Assembly: GCA_002424815.1 (NCBI GenBank)
Contig: DILB01000018.1
Coordinates: 4,783 to 68,782, forward strand
DNA length: 64,000 nt
Direction of reading: 5' to 3'
From: Caryophanales bacterium UBA5603
GTDB lineage: Bacteria; Bacillota_I; Bacilli_A; Izemoplasmatales; Hujiaoplasmataceae
The notes under the pieces were generated by a model that was given only the letters and a program-made list of their open reading frames with translations, was not told the DNA's origin and made no database searches. A program made the translations under genes and the position numbers. Position 1 is the first letter of the stretch. Every line of letters starts with the position of its first letter. Shown here one piece after another: positions 1-9,180 of this stretch.

Positions 1-1
1 T

Positions 2-739
2 TATTCTGAAGCCCTTGTTTTTATTCTTGATACGGTCGCAAAACAAATGTTAGAAGGTTCTTTATACGAACAAGCTAAAATGCTTGTTTTGATCGATCAT
101 CATCAAAACAATCCCGATATTCGTTATGACTATTATATAAGGAATACAGAAGCATCTTCTTGTGCGGAAATCATTGCAAGATTGTTAATTGATAATGAAT
201 GGGTGATTCCTACCGATTCTGCCACCGCACTATACACAGGCATTGTTTCAGATACCGGAAGATTTCTTTATAAAAGTGTCACTGCATCGACCTTCGAGGT
301 TGCGGCAAAGTTGATTAATCTTGGTATTGATATTCAATCAATCTACGCACAAATGTATTCTGAATCACTCAGTATGAAACGACTGAAAGCTGTATTTTTT
401 AGTACCGTTGAATTTACCCCTCGAGGAATTGCCTATCGGAAAAATGACGCGGAATTCTTAAAAAAATACAACATCGACACGTATAGCGTTAGTCGCGGTA
501 TGGTTAACCAAATGTCTGGCATTGATGAAGTTCCAATCTGGGCAAATTTCACATATGAAGAAAAAACCGGAAGAATACTTTGTGAACTCCGTTCTAAAAT
601 TATCCCGATTGTCGACATCGCTAAAAAATATGGTGGCGGCGGTCATTTACTAGCTTGTGGATGCAATGTTGCAACTTGGGAAGAAACAGATCTTATAATC
701 AATGATCTTGATAAACTATTGGAGGAGTATCATGGATAA
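2..739 (+). CDS. DHH-family phosphoesterase (NrnA-like), 5' end missing
   Basis: Related to NrnA-type enzymes that degrade short RNA oligomers and dephosphorylate pAp. The reading frame is open from base 2, so the true start and the first DHH-family motif lie outside the window. Visible are the motif II aspartate in the ILDT segment, the family signature IDHH, and the DHHA1 glycine-rich GGGGH near the C-terminus. The next gene is a second member of the same family, overlapping this one by eight bases, so the two are translationally coupled. Family assignment is firm from the motifs. Whether the substrate is nanoRNA, pAp or c-di-AMP-derived pApA cannot be told from sequence. Confidence 0.85.
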   Translation, partial: YSEALVFILDTVAKQMLEGSLYEQAKMLVLIDHHQNNPDIRYDYYIRNTEASSCAEIIARLLIDNEWVIPTDSATALYTGIVSDTGRFLYKSVTASTFEVAAKLINLGIDIQSIYAQMYSESLSMKRLKAVFFSTVEFTPRGIAYRKNDAEFLKKYNIDTYSVSRGMVNQMSGIDEVPIWANFTYEEKTGRILCELRSKIIPIVDIAKKYGGGGHLLACGCNVATWEETDLIINDLDKLLEEYHG

Positions 740-1697
740 ACAATTCATTCTTGATAAAATACTTGAATACAATAAAATTATTATACATATGCACATGCGT
801 CCAGACGGCGATTGTTATGGCGCGGGATTTGGTTTAAAATACATTTTGAAACAATCTTTTCCTGAAAAAGAAATCTATATTGTCGGCGAAACCGCCGATT
901 ACGTGAAATTCATCGGTGATGTTGATGTCATCCCTGATGAAACCTATCAAGGCGCTTTATCAATCGTTGTTGATACAGCAACACATGACCGAGTTGCCGA
1001 CCAACGTTATTCAAAAGGTGCTTTTGTCATTAAAATTGATCATCATTTACCCGTTGATAATTATGGTGACTATCAATATGTCGATATTACGCGCCCGGCA
1101 ACATCGCAAATTATTCTTGAGTTCTATCTCGAATTTTCGAATTTATTGAAACTTAATATGGAAGCAGCTAAAGCACTATATACAGGGATCGTCACCGATA
1201 CCGGAAGATTTAAATACCGCAGTGTCACTGCAGATACTTTCAAAGCGGTTGCACATCTCATTGATTATGGATTAGACTTTGGCAATATTTTAACGATGTT
1301 AGATATCAAAACGGAAAATCAAATGAAATTACAAGGATACGTACTTCAAAATTTTGAGAAGACGCCCAATGGCGTTGCGTATATTAAGATGACACCCGAT
1401 ATCATCAAGAAATATGAAGTTTCATTAGAAGAAGCCACGTCATTAGTCAATGAACTTTCTTGTCTAGAAGATTGTCCTGTATGGATGTTGTTTGCTGAAT
1501 ATGATAACAATATTGTTCGCGCAAGACTACGGTCTAAAGGTCCAGCTATTAATTTACTTGCAAATAAATATGATGGTGGCGGTCATCCCATGGCTTGTGG
1601 GGCAAATGTTGGAAATTGGGAAACGGTTGAAAAACTGTTAAAAGATGCGGATGATTTGGTCAAGGAATATAAGATGAGTCTCAAATCCGATGATTAA
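732..1697 (+). CDS. nrnA: DHH-family phosphoesterase (NrnA-like), complete
   Basis: Complete 321-residue paralogue of the preceding gene, about the normal length for NrnA. All family motifs are present in order: HMRPDGD (motif I, about residues 20-26), VDT (motif II), IDHH (motif III) and the DHHA1 signature GGGH near the C-terminus. The aspartates and histidines of these motifs bind the two catalytic metal ions in this family. The ATG at 732 is chosen because GGAGGAG lies ten bases upstream; an in-frame start at 702 lies inside the preceding gene and lacks a ribosome site. Likely role: cytoplasmic recycling of nanoRNA or pAp. The division of labour with the upstream copy is unknown. Confidence 0.88.
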   Translation: MDKQFILDKILEYNKIIIHMHMRPDGDCYGAGFGLKYILKQSFPEKEIYIVGETADYVKFIGDVDVIPDETYQGALSIVVDTATHDRVADQRYSKGAFVIKIDHHLPVDNYGDYQYVDITRPATSQIILEFYLEFSNLLKLNMEAAKALYTGIVTDTGRFKYRSVTADTFKAVAHLIDYGLDFGNILTMLDIKTENQMKLQGYVLQNFEKTPNGVAYIKMTPDIIKKYEVSLEEATSLVNELSCLEDCPVWMLFAEYDNNIVRARLRSKGPAINLLANKYDGGGHPMACGANVGNWETVEKLLKDADDLVKEYKMSLKSDD

Positions 1698-1708
1698 TCG
1701 GATTTTTT
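1683..1708 (+). terminator. Intrinsic terminator after the DHH pair
   Basis: Eight-base perfect stem (AAATCCGA / TCGGATTT, 1683-1690 and 1698-1705) with a seven-base loop containing the stop codon of the upstream gene, followed by a T run. Confidence 0.8.
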
Positions 1709-1877
1709 CATGCATTATCTTTGATAATTTTCAATGAAAGTGTTTTTATTGGATGTTAATCTGTCATTCTTTTTGATATAATGATAACGGTTGAAAACAA
1801 TGAAAACAATTTGCCTTACGGCAATTCAACAATAAAGACATACAATATTCGACACTATGAATAATCGGAGGAATTGA

Positions 1878-3554
1878 ATGATCTTTTTAGAGGTTGTAAT
1901 AGATTGGAAATGGACTATTTTTCATATTCTGGGCGGTCTTGGAATTTTCTTGTTCGGCATCAATATGATGGGCGAATCACTCAAGAAAATTGCTGGAAAA
2001 AAACTTAAGATAATCTTAGAAAAAACGACTAATACACCAGTTAAAGGAATCTTTGTTGGCATTATCGTTACCGGATTAATTCAATCCTCTTCTGGAACGA
2101 CGGTATTAGTTGTTGGATTGGTTCGTGCCGGACTCATGACACTGCCACAGGCTGTTGGCGTTATTTTTGGTGCGAATATCGGAACGACAATAACTTCGGT
2201 ATTAATTGGTCTAAAAATCAGTGCATACGCATTACCCATCATGTTTGTAGGTAGTTCATTGATTTTCTTTTTCCAAAGAAAAAAAATCAAGGATATTGGC
2301 AGAACAATTTTAGGATTTGGAATGTTATTCTTTGGACTTGAAATCATGGGTGATGCTTTAAAGCAATTAGTGAAATTACCCGAATTTGCAAGTATGCTTT
2401 TATCAGTAGCACACTACCCAATTCTTGGCGTTCTAGTCGGGTTTGCAACCACCATTCTTGTTCAATCCTCTTCCGCTACGATTGGTCTTTTACAACAACT
2501 ATATACTACCGGGGGGATCCCATTGATTGGTGCTGTCGCCATTGTTCTTGGTGACAATATTGGGACAACAATTACTTCAATTATCGCTTCCATTGGCGCC
2601 CCATCTGCCGCCAAGCGATCAGCCGCAATCCATGTATTATTCAATACGATTGGAACAATAATATTCTTTATCTTGATTAAACCCTATACTGCCTTAGTAG
2701 CTTTTATAAGTGAAGGTGTTTTCGGAGTAGATTATTTAACGGATCGTATGACCGTTTCTGTTGCGCACGTTCTTTTCAATGTCATTACCGTTTTAATTCT
2801 TATTTGGTTTGTTAAACAAATGGTGTGGCTTGTGACCAAATTGATACCATCGAAAAATGAAGTTCAAATTGATGATATTGTTCTCGATGAAACGTTACTT
2901 AAACGTTCAAGCGTTCTTGCGTTGGAAAATACCAAAAAAGCGATAATTAATATGGGAAATGTTGCACGAGCAATGTTTGAATATACTTATGATTATTCGT
3001 TTGAAAATAATCATAAGAATTTTGAAATGGGCATGCAGTGCGAAGAAATCATTGATGGTCTTGACGATAAAATACATAATTTCTTAGTCCGAATTGGTGC
3101 GGGCGATCTCGGTAAATATGAAATGACAGAGATGGCCAAACAGATTGATACTATTAGCGACCTTGAACGTATCGGTGATCACTTAACGAATTTGATTGAA
3201 TTTTTTGAAGAAAGATACACTCAAAAAATTGATCTGCACCCAGAAGCGAAAGCAGATTTAATTGACTTATACACTTTATTGAGAAAGACTTTACATCAAG
3301 CGCTTCAAGCGTTTGAAACTCACGACATTGACATCGCCACAGAAGTCAATGTTCGTGAAAACGAACTTGATAAACTTGTTAAGAAATACAGAAAAAACCA
3401 CATTACACGCATCAACGATAAAACATGTTCTGAAACCGAAGCTGGATTTTACGTTGATATTCTCTCTAATATGGAAAGAATTGGTGACCATTGTAATAAC
3501 ATGGTCGTCAATGTACTTTCGGAAAGTTATACGCACGACGACAATTTCTTTTAA
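1878..3554 (+). CDS. Na/Pi cotransporter family protein with PhoU-like domain
   Basis: 558-residue membrane protein of the NptA/YjbB type. The N-terminal 310 residues contain two homologous transmembrane halves, each with the QSSS signature typical of this family (QSSSGTT and QSSSATIG), which forms the sodium and phosphate path. The C-terminal 220 residues are a soluble helical region like PhoU, with the paired RIGDH segments usual in that fold. This layout is that of Firmicutes Na-dependent phosphate transporters. The start is supported by GGAGG eight bases upstream. It stands alone between two intergenic gaps. A -10-like TATAAT lies at 1777-1782, but its -35 is poor. Confidence 0.9.
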   Translation: MIFLEVVIDWKWTIFHILGGLGIFLFGINMMGESLKKIAGKKLKIILEKTTNTPVKGIFVGIIVTGLIQSSSGTTVLVVGLVRAGLMTLPQAVGVIFGANIGTTITSVLIGLKISAYALPIMFVGSSLIFFFQRKKIKDIGRTILGFGMLFFGLEIMGDALKQLVKLPEFASMLLSVAHYPILGVLVGFATTILVQSSSATIGLLQQLYTTGGIPLIGAVAIVLGDNIGTTITSIIASIGAPSAAKRSAAIHVLFNTIGTIIFFILIKPYTALVAFISEGVFGVDYLTDRMTVSVAHVLFNVITVLILIWFVKQMVWLVTKLIPSKNEVQIDDIVLDETLLKRSSVLALENTKKAIINMGNVARAMFEYTYDYSFENNHKNFEMGMQCEEIIDGLDDKIHNFLVRIGAGDLGKYEMTEMAKQIDTISDLERIGDHLTNLIEFFEERYTQKIDLHPEAKADLIDLYTLLRKTLHQALQAFETHDIDIATEVNVRENELDKLVKKYRKNHITRINDKTCSETEAGFYVDILSNMERIGDHCNNMVVNVLSESYTHDDNFF

Positions 3555-3586
3555 AATTTAGCGAAAAAATAATGAAATGATGATAC

Positions 3587-3615
3587 TTGTATTTAAAAAG
3601 GTTTTAATATATAAT
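3587..3615 (+). promoter_or_regulatory. Promoter of the DUF1934-rpoE unit
   Basis: TTGTAT at 3587-3592 and TATAAT at 3610-3615 with a 17-base spacer, 26 bases before the DUF1934 start. Confidence 0.75.
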
Positions 3616-3640
3616 TAATAAAGCATAATTTAGGTGAATA

Positions 3641-4030
3641 ATGGAAAAAGTCAAAATCAATTTTTCGATGATGATTGATGACCTCGAAGATACTGTTTTT
3701 GAATCTGAAGGATTGATTCTAAAAGACAAAATGCACTTTGATGATCCCAATCATTTTCATTATGTTATTGAGTTTTCAAACCATTCGGTTCATATCGACC
3801 GAAAAGGTCATACAATCATGAAACTCATACTCGAAACCGATATGATAACCAACGGAACTTTAATGACAGAAGGATTGACATTTCCCTTTACAGTAAGGAC
3901 GCATCATATTTCTTTGACTGAAGGCCTATTGCTTGTCAAATATGATATGCTAGACGAACAAACAATCATCAGCCGCCATCAGTTGATGATAAAGTGGAAT
4001 CAAAATGGAAGGAACGGAAAAAATGACTGA
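3641..4030 (+). CDS. DUF1934 (YwiB-like) small beta-barrel protein
   Basis: 129-residue soluble protein matching the length and position of YwiB/DUF1934, which in Bacilli sits next to the RNA polymerase delta gene. The family folds as a calycin-like beta-barrel of unknown function. It is polar, with alternating hydrophobic strands and no signal peptide or membrane segment. It overlaps rpoE by eight bases, so the two are cotranscribed. The assignment rests on context and general sequence character, since no catalytic motif defines the family. Confidence 0.7.
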   Translation: MEKVKINFSMMIDDLEDTVFESEGLILKDKMHFDDPNHFHYVIEFSNHSVHIDRKGHTIMKLILETDMITNGTLMTEGLTFPFTVRTHHISLTEGLLLVKYDMLDEQTIISRHQLMIKWNQNGRNGKND

Positions 4031-4529
4031 TACGAAACAATTATCAATGATTGAAGCAGCTGAGCAAATTATCAAACAAAATAAAGGACCGATGTCCTTT
4101 TTGGATTTGTTTAAGTTGATGAGTGAGGCGAAAGGATTCACAGAATCAGAAATCGCCAACATCATCAGCCAGTTTTATGCTGATTTCATTATCTCTGCTA
4201 AATTTGTTTATACAGGCGATGATTTATGGGACTTGAAGTCTCGTCAATCGATTGATCTGTGGGATAAAGACGGCGCTTATTATCAAGAATTCCCTGAAGA
4301 CGAAGAAGAAGTTTCTTTCGATGAAGAGGAAGAAGAAATCGAAGAAGAGATCGAAGAGGAAGAGGAAGAAGACGAAGTCGAACTTGAACTCGGTGAAGCA
4401 GATTATGAAGAAGAATTTGAAGAAGAATTCTTAGATGATGACGAAGAAGCGCTTGCGGATGAAGAAGAATTTGATGATGACAAATACAATGAATACATGG
4501 ACGATTACGAAGACATGTACGATGAATAA
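4023..4529 (+). CDS. rpoE: RNA polymerase delta subunit
   Basis: 168 residues. The N-terminal 90 residues form the folded HARE-type winged-helix domain (segment MIEAAEQIIK to DLWDLKSR) that binds core polymerase. The C-terminal half is almost entirely Asp and Glu, the acidic tail that mimics nucleic acid and promotes polymerase recycling in Firmicutes. The ATG at 4023 is preferred because GGAAGGAACGG lies just upstream; an in-frame ATG at 4005 has a weaker site. It sits directly upstream of pyrG, the classic Firmicutes order. Confidence 0.93.
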   Translation: MTDTKQLSMIEAAEQIIKQNKGPMSFLDLFKLMSEAKGFTESEIANIISQFYADFIISAKFVYTGDDLWDLKSRQSIDLWDKDGAYYQEFPEDEEEVSFDEEEEEIEEEIEEEEEEDEVELELGEADYEEEFEEEFLDDDEEALADEEEFDDDKYNEYMDDYEDMYDE

Positions 4530-4544
4530 AAATTTCGAAAGCAA

Positions 4545-4632
4545 TTGATTTTACAAATTGAATTTGATATAATCGTAAAGAGCTCACTAAAAAGCAAGGG
4601 TTCTCCATCCGGGGAACCATTTTCTTTTTTTG
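4545..4632 (+). promoter_or_regulatory. pyrG promoter followed by leader terminator (attenuator candidate)
   Basis: A near-consensus promoter (TTGATT 4545-4550, 17-base spacer, TATAAT 4568-4573) should start transcripts near 4580. About 20 bases later comes an eight-pair hairpin (GGTTCTCC 4599-4606, GGGGAACC 4611-4618) with a U-rich tail, all before the pyrG ribosome site. A terminator between promoter and gene is how B. subtilis controls pyrG, where CTP starvation adds G residues at a GGG start and disrupts the hairpin. Here the expected start is not a GGG run, so the sensing mechanism is uncertain. It may also end rpoE transcripts. Confidence 0.6.
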
Positions 4633-4653
4633 ATTTTTGCGAGGTGAAATTGT

Positions 4654-6258
4654 ATGAAACAAACAAAATTTATCTTTGTGACTGGGGGTGTTGTGTCCAG
4701 TCTAGGTAAAGGAATCACAGCAGCTTCCTTAGGAAGACTTTTGAAAAACCGTGGATTAAAAGTGTTTATGCAAAAGTTTGATCCGTATATCAATGTTGAT
4801 CCTGGCACAATGTCGCCTTATCAACACGGTGAAGTCTTTGTCACCGATGATGGCGCTGAAACCGATTTAGATTTAGGTCATTATGAACGATTTATTGATG
4901 AAAACCTTTCAGTTCACAGTTCTGTCACGACCGGTAAAATTTATTCATCGGTCATCGAAAAAGAACGTCGAGGTGATTTTTTAGGCGCGACTGTTCAAGT
5001 CATTCCGCATATTACGAATGAAATTAAGTCAAAGTTAGATGCTGCCGCAAAACATTCTCAAGCAGATATTATCATAACCGAAATTGGCGGAACTGTCGGT
5101 GATATCGAATCATTACCATTCTTAGAAGCTATCCGTCAAGCCCGTCGAGACTATGGTTATCAGAACACGATGTATATTCATAATACATTGGTTCCTTATC
5201 TTGAAACAACTGGTGAACTTAAAACAAAACCGACACAACATAGCGTCAAAGAACTACGTTCATTGGGTATTACACCCGATGTCATTGTCTTAAGAACCAG
5301 TCACGAAGTGACTAATTCAATGCGTGAGAAAATCGCCTTGTTCTGCGATGTCAGAAAAGAAGCGGTTATTCAATGTATTGATGTAAAAGTTCTTTATGAA
5401 GTTGCATTAAACTTCAAAGATCAGAAATTAGATGAAATCGTGTGCGAACATCTCAATTTGACGACTGAACCTTGTAATATGGATAGCTGGTATCATCTTG
5501 TTGATACGATTAAAACCATGAGTAATGAAGTGACAATCGGTTTGGTAGGCAAATACACATCGCTTCATGATGCTTATCTTTCGGTTACGGAAGCGTTAAA
5601 ACACGCTGGATATTTTCATAAAGCTAAAATAAATGTCAAGTGGATTAACTCCAGTGAGGTGACCGCAGAAAATACTGACACCTTATTTGAAGGATGCAAT
5701 GGAATCTTAATTCCAGGAGGGTTTGGAACGAGAGGGATTGATGGTAAAATTCATGCGATTACCTATGCCCGAACGCATCAAATTCCACTATTAGGACTTT
5801 GTCTTGGTATGCAACTGTCAATTATTGAATTTGCGCGGAATGTTTGTAATCTTCCTGAAGCAAATTCAACAGAGTTTGAACCTGAGACCATTTTCAATGT
5901 GATTGACTATCTTCCTGAACAATATGTCGGAATTCAATTAGGAGGAACGATGCGTCTTGGTTTATATAATTGTGATTTGAAGAAAGAGACTTTGGCTTAT
6001 ACCGCTTATGGGATTGATCACATTCGAGAACGTCATCGACATCGATATGAATTCAATAATAAATTTAAAAAAGTGTTTGAAAAACAAGGAATGATTTTTT
6101 CAGGAATTAACCCAGAAACGAAACTTTGTGAAATCATTGAACTCAAAAACCATCCTTGGTTTGTCGCTGTCCAATTTCATCCTGAGTTCCTTAGTCGCCC
6201 CGAAAGACCCCATCCCCTCTTTAGGGATTTCATATTAGCAGCTATCAAAAATTCATGA
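4654..6258 (+). CDS. pyrG: CTP synthase
   Basis: 534 residues, the normal length. It converts UTP, ATP and glutamine to CTP, the last step of pyrimidine nucleotide synthesis. The N-terminal synthetase domain has the P-loop region GVVSSLGKG (about residues 9-17) and the metal/UTP site segments. The C-terminal class I glutamine amidotransferase domain has the oxyanion loop GGFGTRG, the nucleophile in LCLGMQ, and the catalytic His-Glu of QFHPEF. GAGGTG lies nine bases before the ATG. Its leader carries a terminator hairpin, suggesting attenuation. Confidence 0.98.
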   Translation: MKQTKFIFVTGGVVSSLGKGITAASLGRLLKNRGLKVFMQKFDPYINVDPGTMSPYQHGEVFVTDDGAETDLDLGHYERFIDENLSVHSSVTTGKIYSSVIEKERRGDFLGATVQVIPHITNEIKSKLDAAAKHSQADIIITEIGGTVGDIESLPFLEAIRQARRDYGYQNTMYIHNTLVPYLETTGELKTKPTQHSVKELRSLGITPDVIVLRTSHEVTNSMREKIALFCDVRKEAVIQCIDVKVLYEVALNFKDQKLDEIVCEHLNLTTEPCNMDSWYHLVDTIKTMSNEVTIGLVGKYTSLHDAYLSVTEALKHAGYFHKAKINVKWINSSEVTAENTDTLFEGCNGILIPGGFGTRGIDGKIHAITYARTHQIPLLGLCLGMQLSIIEFARNVCNLPEANSTEFEPETIFNVIDYLPEQYVGIQLGGTMRLGLYNCDLKKETLAYTAYGIDHIRERHRHRYEFNNKFKKVFEKQGMIFSGINPETKLCEIIELKNHPWFVAVQFHPEFLSRPERPHPLFRDFILAAIKNS

Positions 6259-6264
6259 CTTTCT

Positions 6265-6294
6265 AAAGGCTTTTAAGTAAAAAGCCTTTTTTTT
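6265..6294 (+). terminator. Intrinsic terminator after pyrG
   Basis: AAAGGCTTTT pairs with AAAAGCCTTT and is followed by an eight-T run. Confidence 0.88.
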
Positions 6295-6342
6295 ATGACG
6301 AAATCATGGTATAATTCGGAAAAATGCAAAAGGAGGCAAAAC

Positions 6343-7740
6343 ATGTTGCTTGAAAAACATTTAATTGAAAAATTGATCGATACCGCCCTATCGACCGGTG
6401 GCGATTTCGCTGAAATCTACATTGAAGATAAGGTATCTGAATCAATTCAATCTGTTGGTGGACGCATAGAAAAAGCGAATAGCCAAAAGGTTTTTGGTGT
6501 TGGGGTTCGAATTGCCCACAAACTACAAAGTGTCTATGGCTATACCAACAGTAAAAATCCTGAGGTCTTAATTAAACTTGCCAGTGATCTATCAAAATCA
6601 TTTTCTGATTCTAATTTAACCAAAGCGGTACCGCTTGGTGAATTAGAAATTGGTCAGCGTCACAAGGTAAGAATTAATCCGAGAGATGTCAAACAAACGG
6701 ATAAAGTAGATTTAATCAAACGGGCTTATAAAGCAGCAAAAGAATATGATGAAGTAATCCAACAAGTGATGACTTCAATTTCAGATTCGGTTCAAACAGT
6801 AGTGATAGCCAACAGTGAAGGGCGTTTTGTTACCGAAGACCGTGTGCGTATTCGCATTGGAATTAACGCTATTGCAGGTAAAGATGGCGTTATGCAAACA
6901 GGATTCGATGGACCCGGAACAGGCAAAGGGTACGAATATTTCTTTGAAGAAGTCGATATTGAAACCATTGCAAAAAATGCAGCTCGAATGGCTAAAACAA
7001 TGTTGTTTGCAGATGATTGTCCAAGTGGTGTCATGCCAGTCATTATTAACAATGAATTTGGTGGTGTCATATTCCACGAAGCTTGTGGTCACTCACTTGA
7101 AGCAACTTCAGTCGCAAAAAATGCATCAGTGTTCTGTGGAAAACTTGGTCAACAAATAGCCTCAACCATCGTTACAGCAATCGATGATGGAACCATTGAA
7201 AATGGATGGGGCTCCGCCAATTTTGATGATGAAGGATATCCGCAACAACGTCGTGTTTTAATCGAAAATGGTATTCTTAAAACTTATATGGTTGACAAAC
7301 TTAATAGTCGTCGCATGAATCATCAACCGACCGGTTCATCTAGACGCGAATCCTATCGATTCTCACCGACATCGCGCATGAGTAATACATTCATCGATAA
7401 TGGAACCTCAACATTTGATGAAATTATCGCCGCCACAGAATATGGTCTATTCGCTGCGAAAATGGGTGGAGGATCTGTCAACCCCGGTTCAGGTGATTTC
7501 AACTTCTCAGTATCAGAAGGTTATATCGTTAGAAATGGTAAAATTGCCGAGCCCGTCAAAGGCGCAGCTCTGGTTGGAAATGGTGCCGAGATTCTTTGGA
7601 AAATCGATATGGTCGGAAACAATCTAGATCGAGCACGTGGTATGTGTGGATCTGCTTCAGGATCAATTCCCGCAGACGTAGGCCAACCGACCATTCGAGT
7701 TTCTTCCATTACTGTCGGTGGAAAGAAAGGGGCGAAGTAA
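6343..7740 (+). CDS. tldD: Metalloprotease TldD
   Basis: 465-residue peptidase subunit. The catalytic zinc motif HEACGH (HExxxH) lies about half-way along the protein and identifies the active partner of the TldD/TldE heterodimer, which threads and cuts unstructured peptides. The start at 6343 follows AAAGGAGG; an earlier in-frame ATG at 6295 lies in the pyrG terminator and is rejected. An extended -10 (TGGTATAAT) sits at 6307-6315. The gene for the inactive partner follows with one base between stop and start. The physiological substrate in this organism is unknown. Confidence 0.93.
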   Translation: MLLEKHLIEKLIDTALSTGGDFAEIYIEDKVSESIQSVGGRIEKANSQKVFGVGVRIAHKLQSVYGYTNSKNPEVLIKLASDLSKSFSDSNLTKAVPLGELEIGQRHKVRINPRDVKQTDKVDLIKRAYKAAKEYDEVIQQVMTSISDSVQTVVIANSEGRFVTEDRVRIRIGINAIAGKDGVMQTGFDGPGTGKGYEYFFEEVDIETIAKNAARMAKTMLFADDCPSGVMPVIINNEFGGVIFHEACGHSLEATSVAKNASVFCGKLGQQIASTIVTAIDDGTIENGWGSANFDDEGYPQQRRVLIENGILKTYMVDKLNSRRMNHQPTGSSRRESYRFSPTSRMSNTFIDNGTSTFDEIIAATEYGLFAAKMGGGSVNPGSGDFNFSVSEGYIVRNGKIAEPVKGAALVGNGAEILWKIDMVGNNLDRARGMCGSASGSIPADVGQPTIRVSSITVGGKKGAK

Positions 7741-7741
7741 G

Positions 7742-9055
7742 ATGAACATCGAAAAATTATTTGCCCACGCTCAAAGCAAGGGCATATCTGATGTCCAAGT
7801 TTTTCTTAATAATCGTAATGAATTAAGCATTGAAGTATTTGAAGGCCATTTAGAAAAATACGAAATCTCAGATTCTTCTAGTATGACAATTCGCGGCATT
7901 TTTAATGGCAAAATGGGAACCTATTCGACGGAAATCATGGATGATTCAATGATTGAAACGATTGTGGATGCGATTATTGGATCAGCGAAGATTATTGACT
8001 CTCTCGATGATGCTATTATTTATGCTGGCGATAGTAAGTACGAAGAATTGACGGGTCTATACAATGAAGCTCTAAATAACTTGGATGTCAGTGAAAAAAT
8101 TGCAAAAGTCAAAGAATTGGATGCTAAATTTCACGCAGCTGATCCTACCGTTTCGATTGTTGAAACGATGTATTCAGAATCAACACGGTCCGTTATGCTT
8201 CAAAACACGAAAGGATTGAAACTTTTTAATAAAGTCAACTCCGCAATGATGGGTGGTCAAGTCATCGTTAAAAACGAAAGCGACCAAAGAACCAGTTTCG
8301 ATTTACTCATCAGTAACGAATTCGTTGATTTTGATACCGACAAATTGAGTAAGGATATTGTCGAAAAAGGCGTTAAGTCCTTAGGCGCCAAACCCATTCC
8401 TTCCGGTTCTTATGAATTGGTCTTCGAAAATAACGCATTAGGTATTCTTTTGAGCGCTTTTAGTGGGGTCTTTTCTGCCGAAGCCGTTCAAAAAGGATTT
8501 TCGTTATTGAAAGGGAAACTAGAAACTGCTATAGGATCTTCAAAAGTAACACTCGTCGATGATCCCTTTATGAAGAAAAGTAGCAGAAGTCGTTCATTTG
8601 ACGATGAAGGCGTTGCGACACGTTATAAAGAATTAATTAAGGAAGGTATTTTAAAGACTTACCTTCATAATTTGAATACGGCTAAAAAAGACCAAGTCGC
8701 ATCCACTGGAAACGGTTTTGGTGGTGCAGTATCAGCGGTCAATTTGGCTCTGCTTCCAGGAAGCACCCCGAAAAATGACTTAATTCAACTTGTAAAAGAC
8801 GGTATCTTTATTACCGATGTTCAAGGAGCTCATGCAGGAGCTAATCCCGTCTCAGGCGATTTTTCCTTGCAAGCTTCAGGCTTTGTAATTAAAGATGGCG
8901 TCTTAGGACAACCTGTTGCCTTAATTACTGTTGCAGGAAATTTCATTAAATTGCTTCAAGATATAGAGGTTGTTGGAAACGATTTAAAAACCGGATATTA
9001 TGGCATTACCTGTCCTTCTGTAAAAGTTGGACCGATGGCAGTTGCTGGTCTATAA
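7742..9055 (+). CDS. pmbA: TldE/PmbA-type protease subunit
   Basis: 437-residue partner of TldD, homologous to it but without an HExxxH motif, as expected for the non-catalytic TldE/PmbA half. Conserved regions include the SRSFDDEG segment and the glycine-rich NPVSGDFS C-terminal block. The ATG at 7742 follows AAAGGGGCG; an earlier start at 7718 would lie wholly inside tldD. The pair forms one operon ended by a strong terminator. The heterodimer degrades or matures small peptides. Confidence 0.9.
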   Translation: MNIEKLFAHAQSKGISDVQVFLNNRNELSIEVFEGHLEKYEISDSSSMTIRGIFNGKMGTYSTEIMDDSMIETIVDAIIGSAKIIDSLDDAIIYAGDSKYEELTGLYNEALNNLDVSEKIAKVKELDAKFHAADPTVSIVETMYSESTRSVMLQNTKGLKLFNKVNSAMMGGQVIVKNESDQRTSFDLLISNEFVDFDTDKLSKDIVEKGVKSLGAKPIPSGSYELVFENNALGILLSAFSGVFSAEAVQKGFSLLKGKLETAIGSSKVTLVDDPFMKKSSRSRSFDDEGVATRYKELIKEGILKTYLHNLNTAKKDQVASTGNGFGGAVSAVNLALLPGSTPKNDLIQLVKDGIFITDVQGAHAGANPVSGDFSLQASGFVIKDGVLGQPVALITVAGNFIKLLQDIEVVGNDLKTGYYGITCPSVKVGPMAVAGL

Positions 9056-9059
9056 ACTC

Positions 9060-9090
9060 AAAGGGATCAATCAAAAGTTGATCCCTTTTC
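9060..9090 (+). terminator. Intrinsic terminator after tldD-pmbA
   Basis: Ten-pair stem AAGGGATCAA / TTGATCCCTT with a seven-base loop and a T-rich tail. Confidence 0.9.
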
Positions 9091-9115
9091 TTTTATGGAG
9101 ATTCGGTGAATAAAC

Positions 9116-9144
9116 TTTACAATTAGAGCATTTTTTTGTATAAT
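9116..9144 (+). promoter_or_regulatory. Promoter of fba
   Basis: TTTACA at 9116-9121, 17-base spacer, TATAAT at 9139-9144. Confidence 0.75.
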
Positions 9145-9180
9145 TAAAGGGTAAAAAATACATTTTTTGGAGGTAACACA

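Noticed and set aside
4198..4662. Arg/Leu-rich antisense frame
   Set aside because: Complement of the Asp/Glu-rich tail of rpoE; no ribosome site and no independent support.
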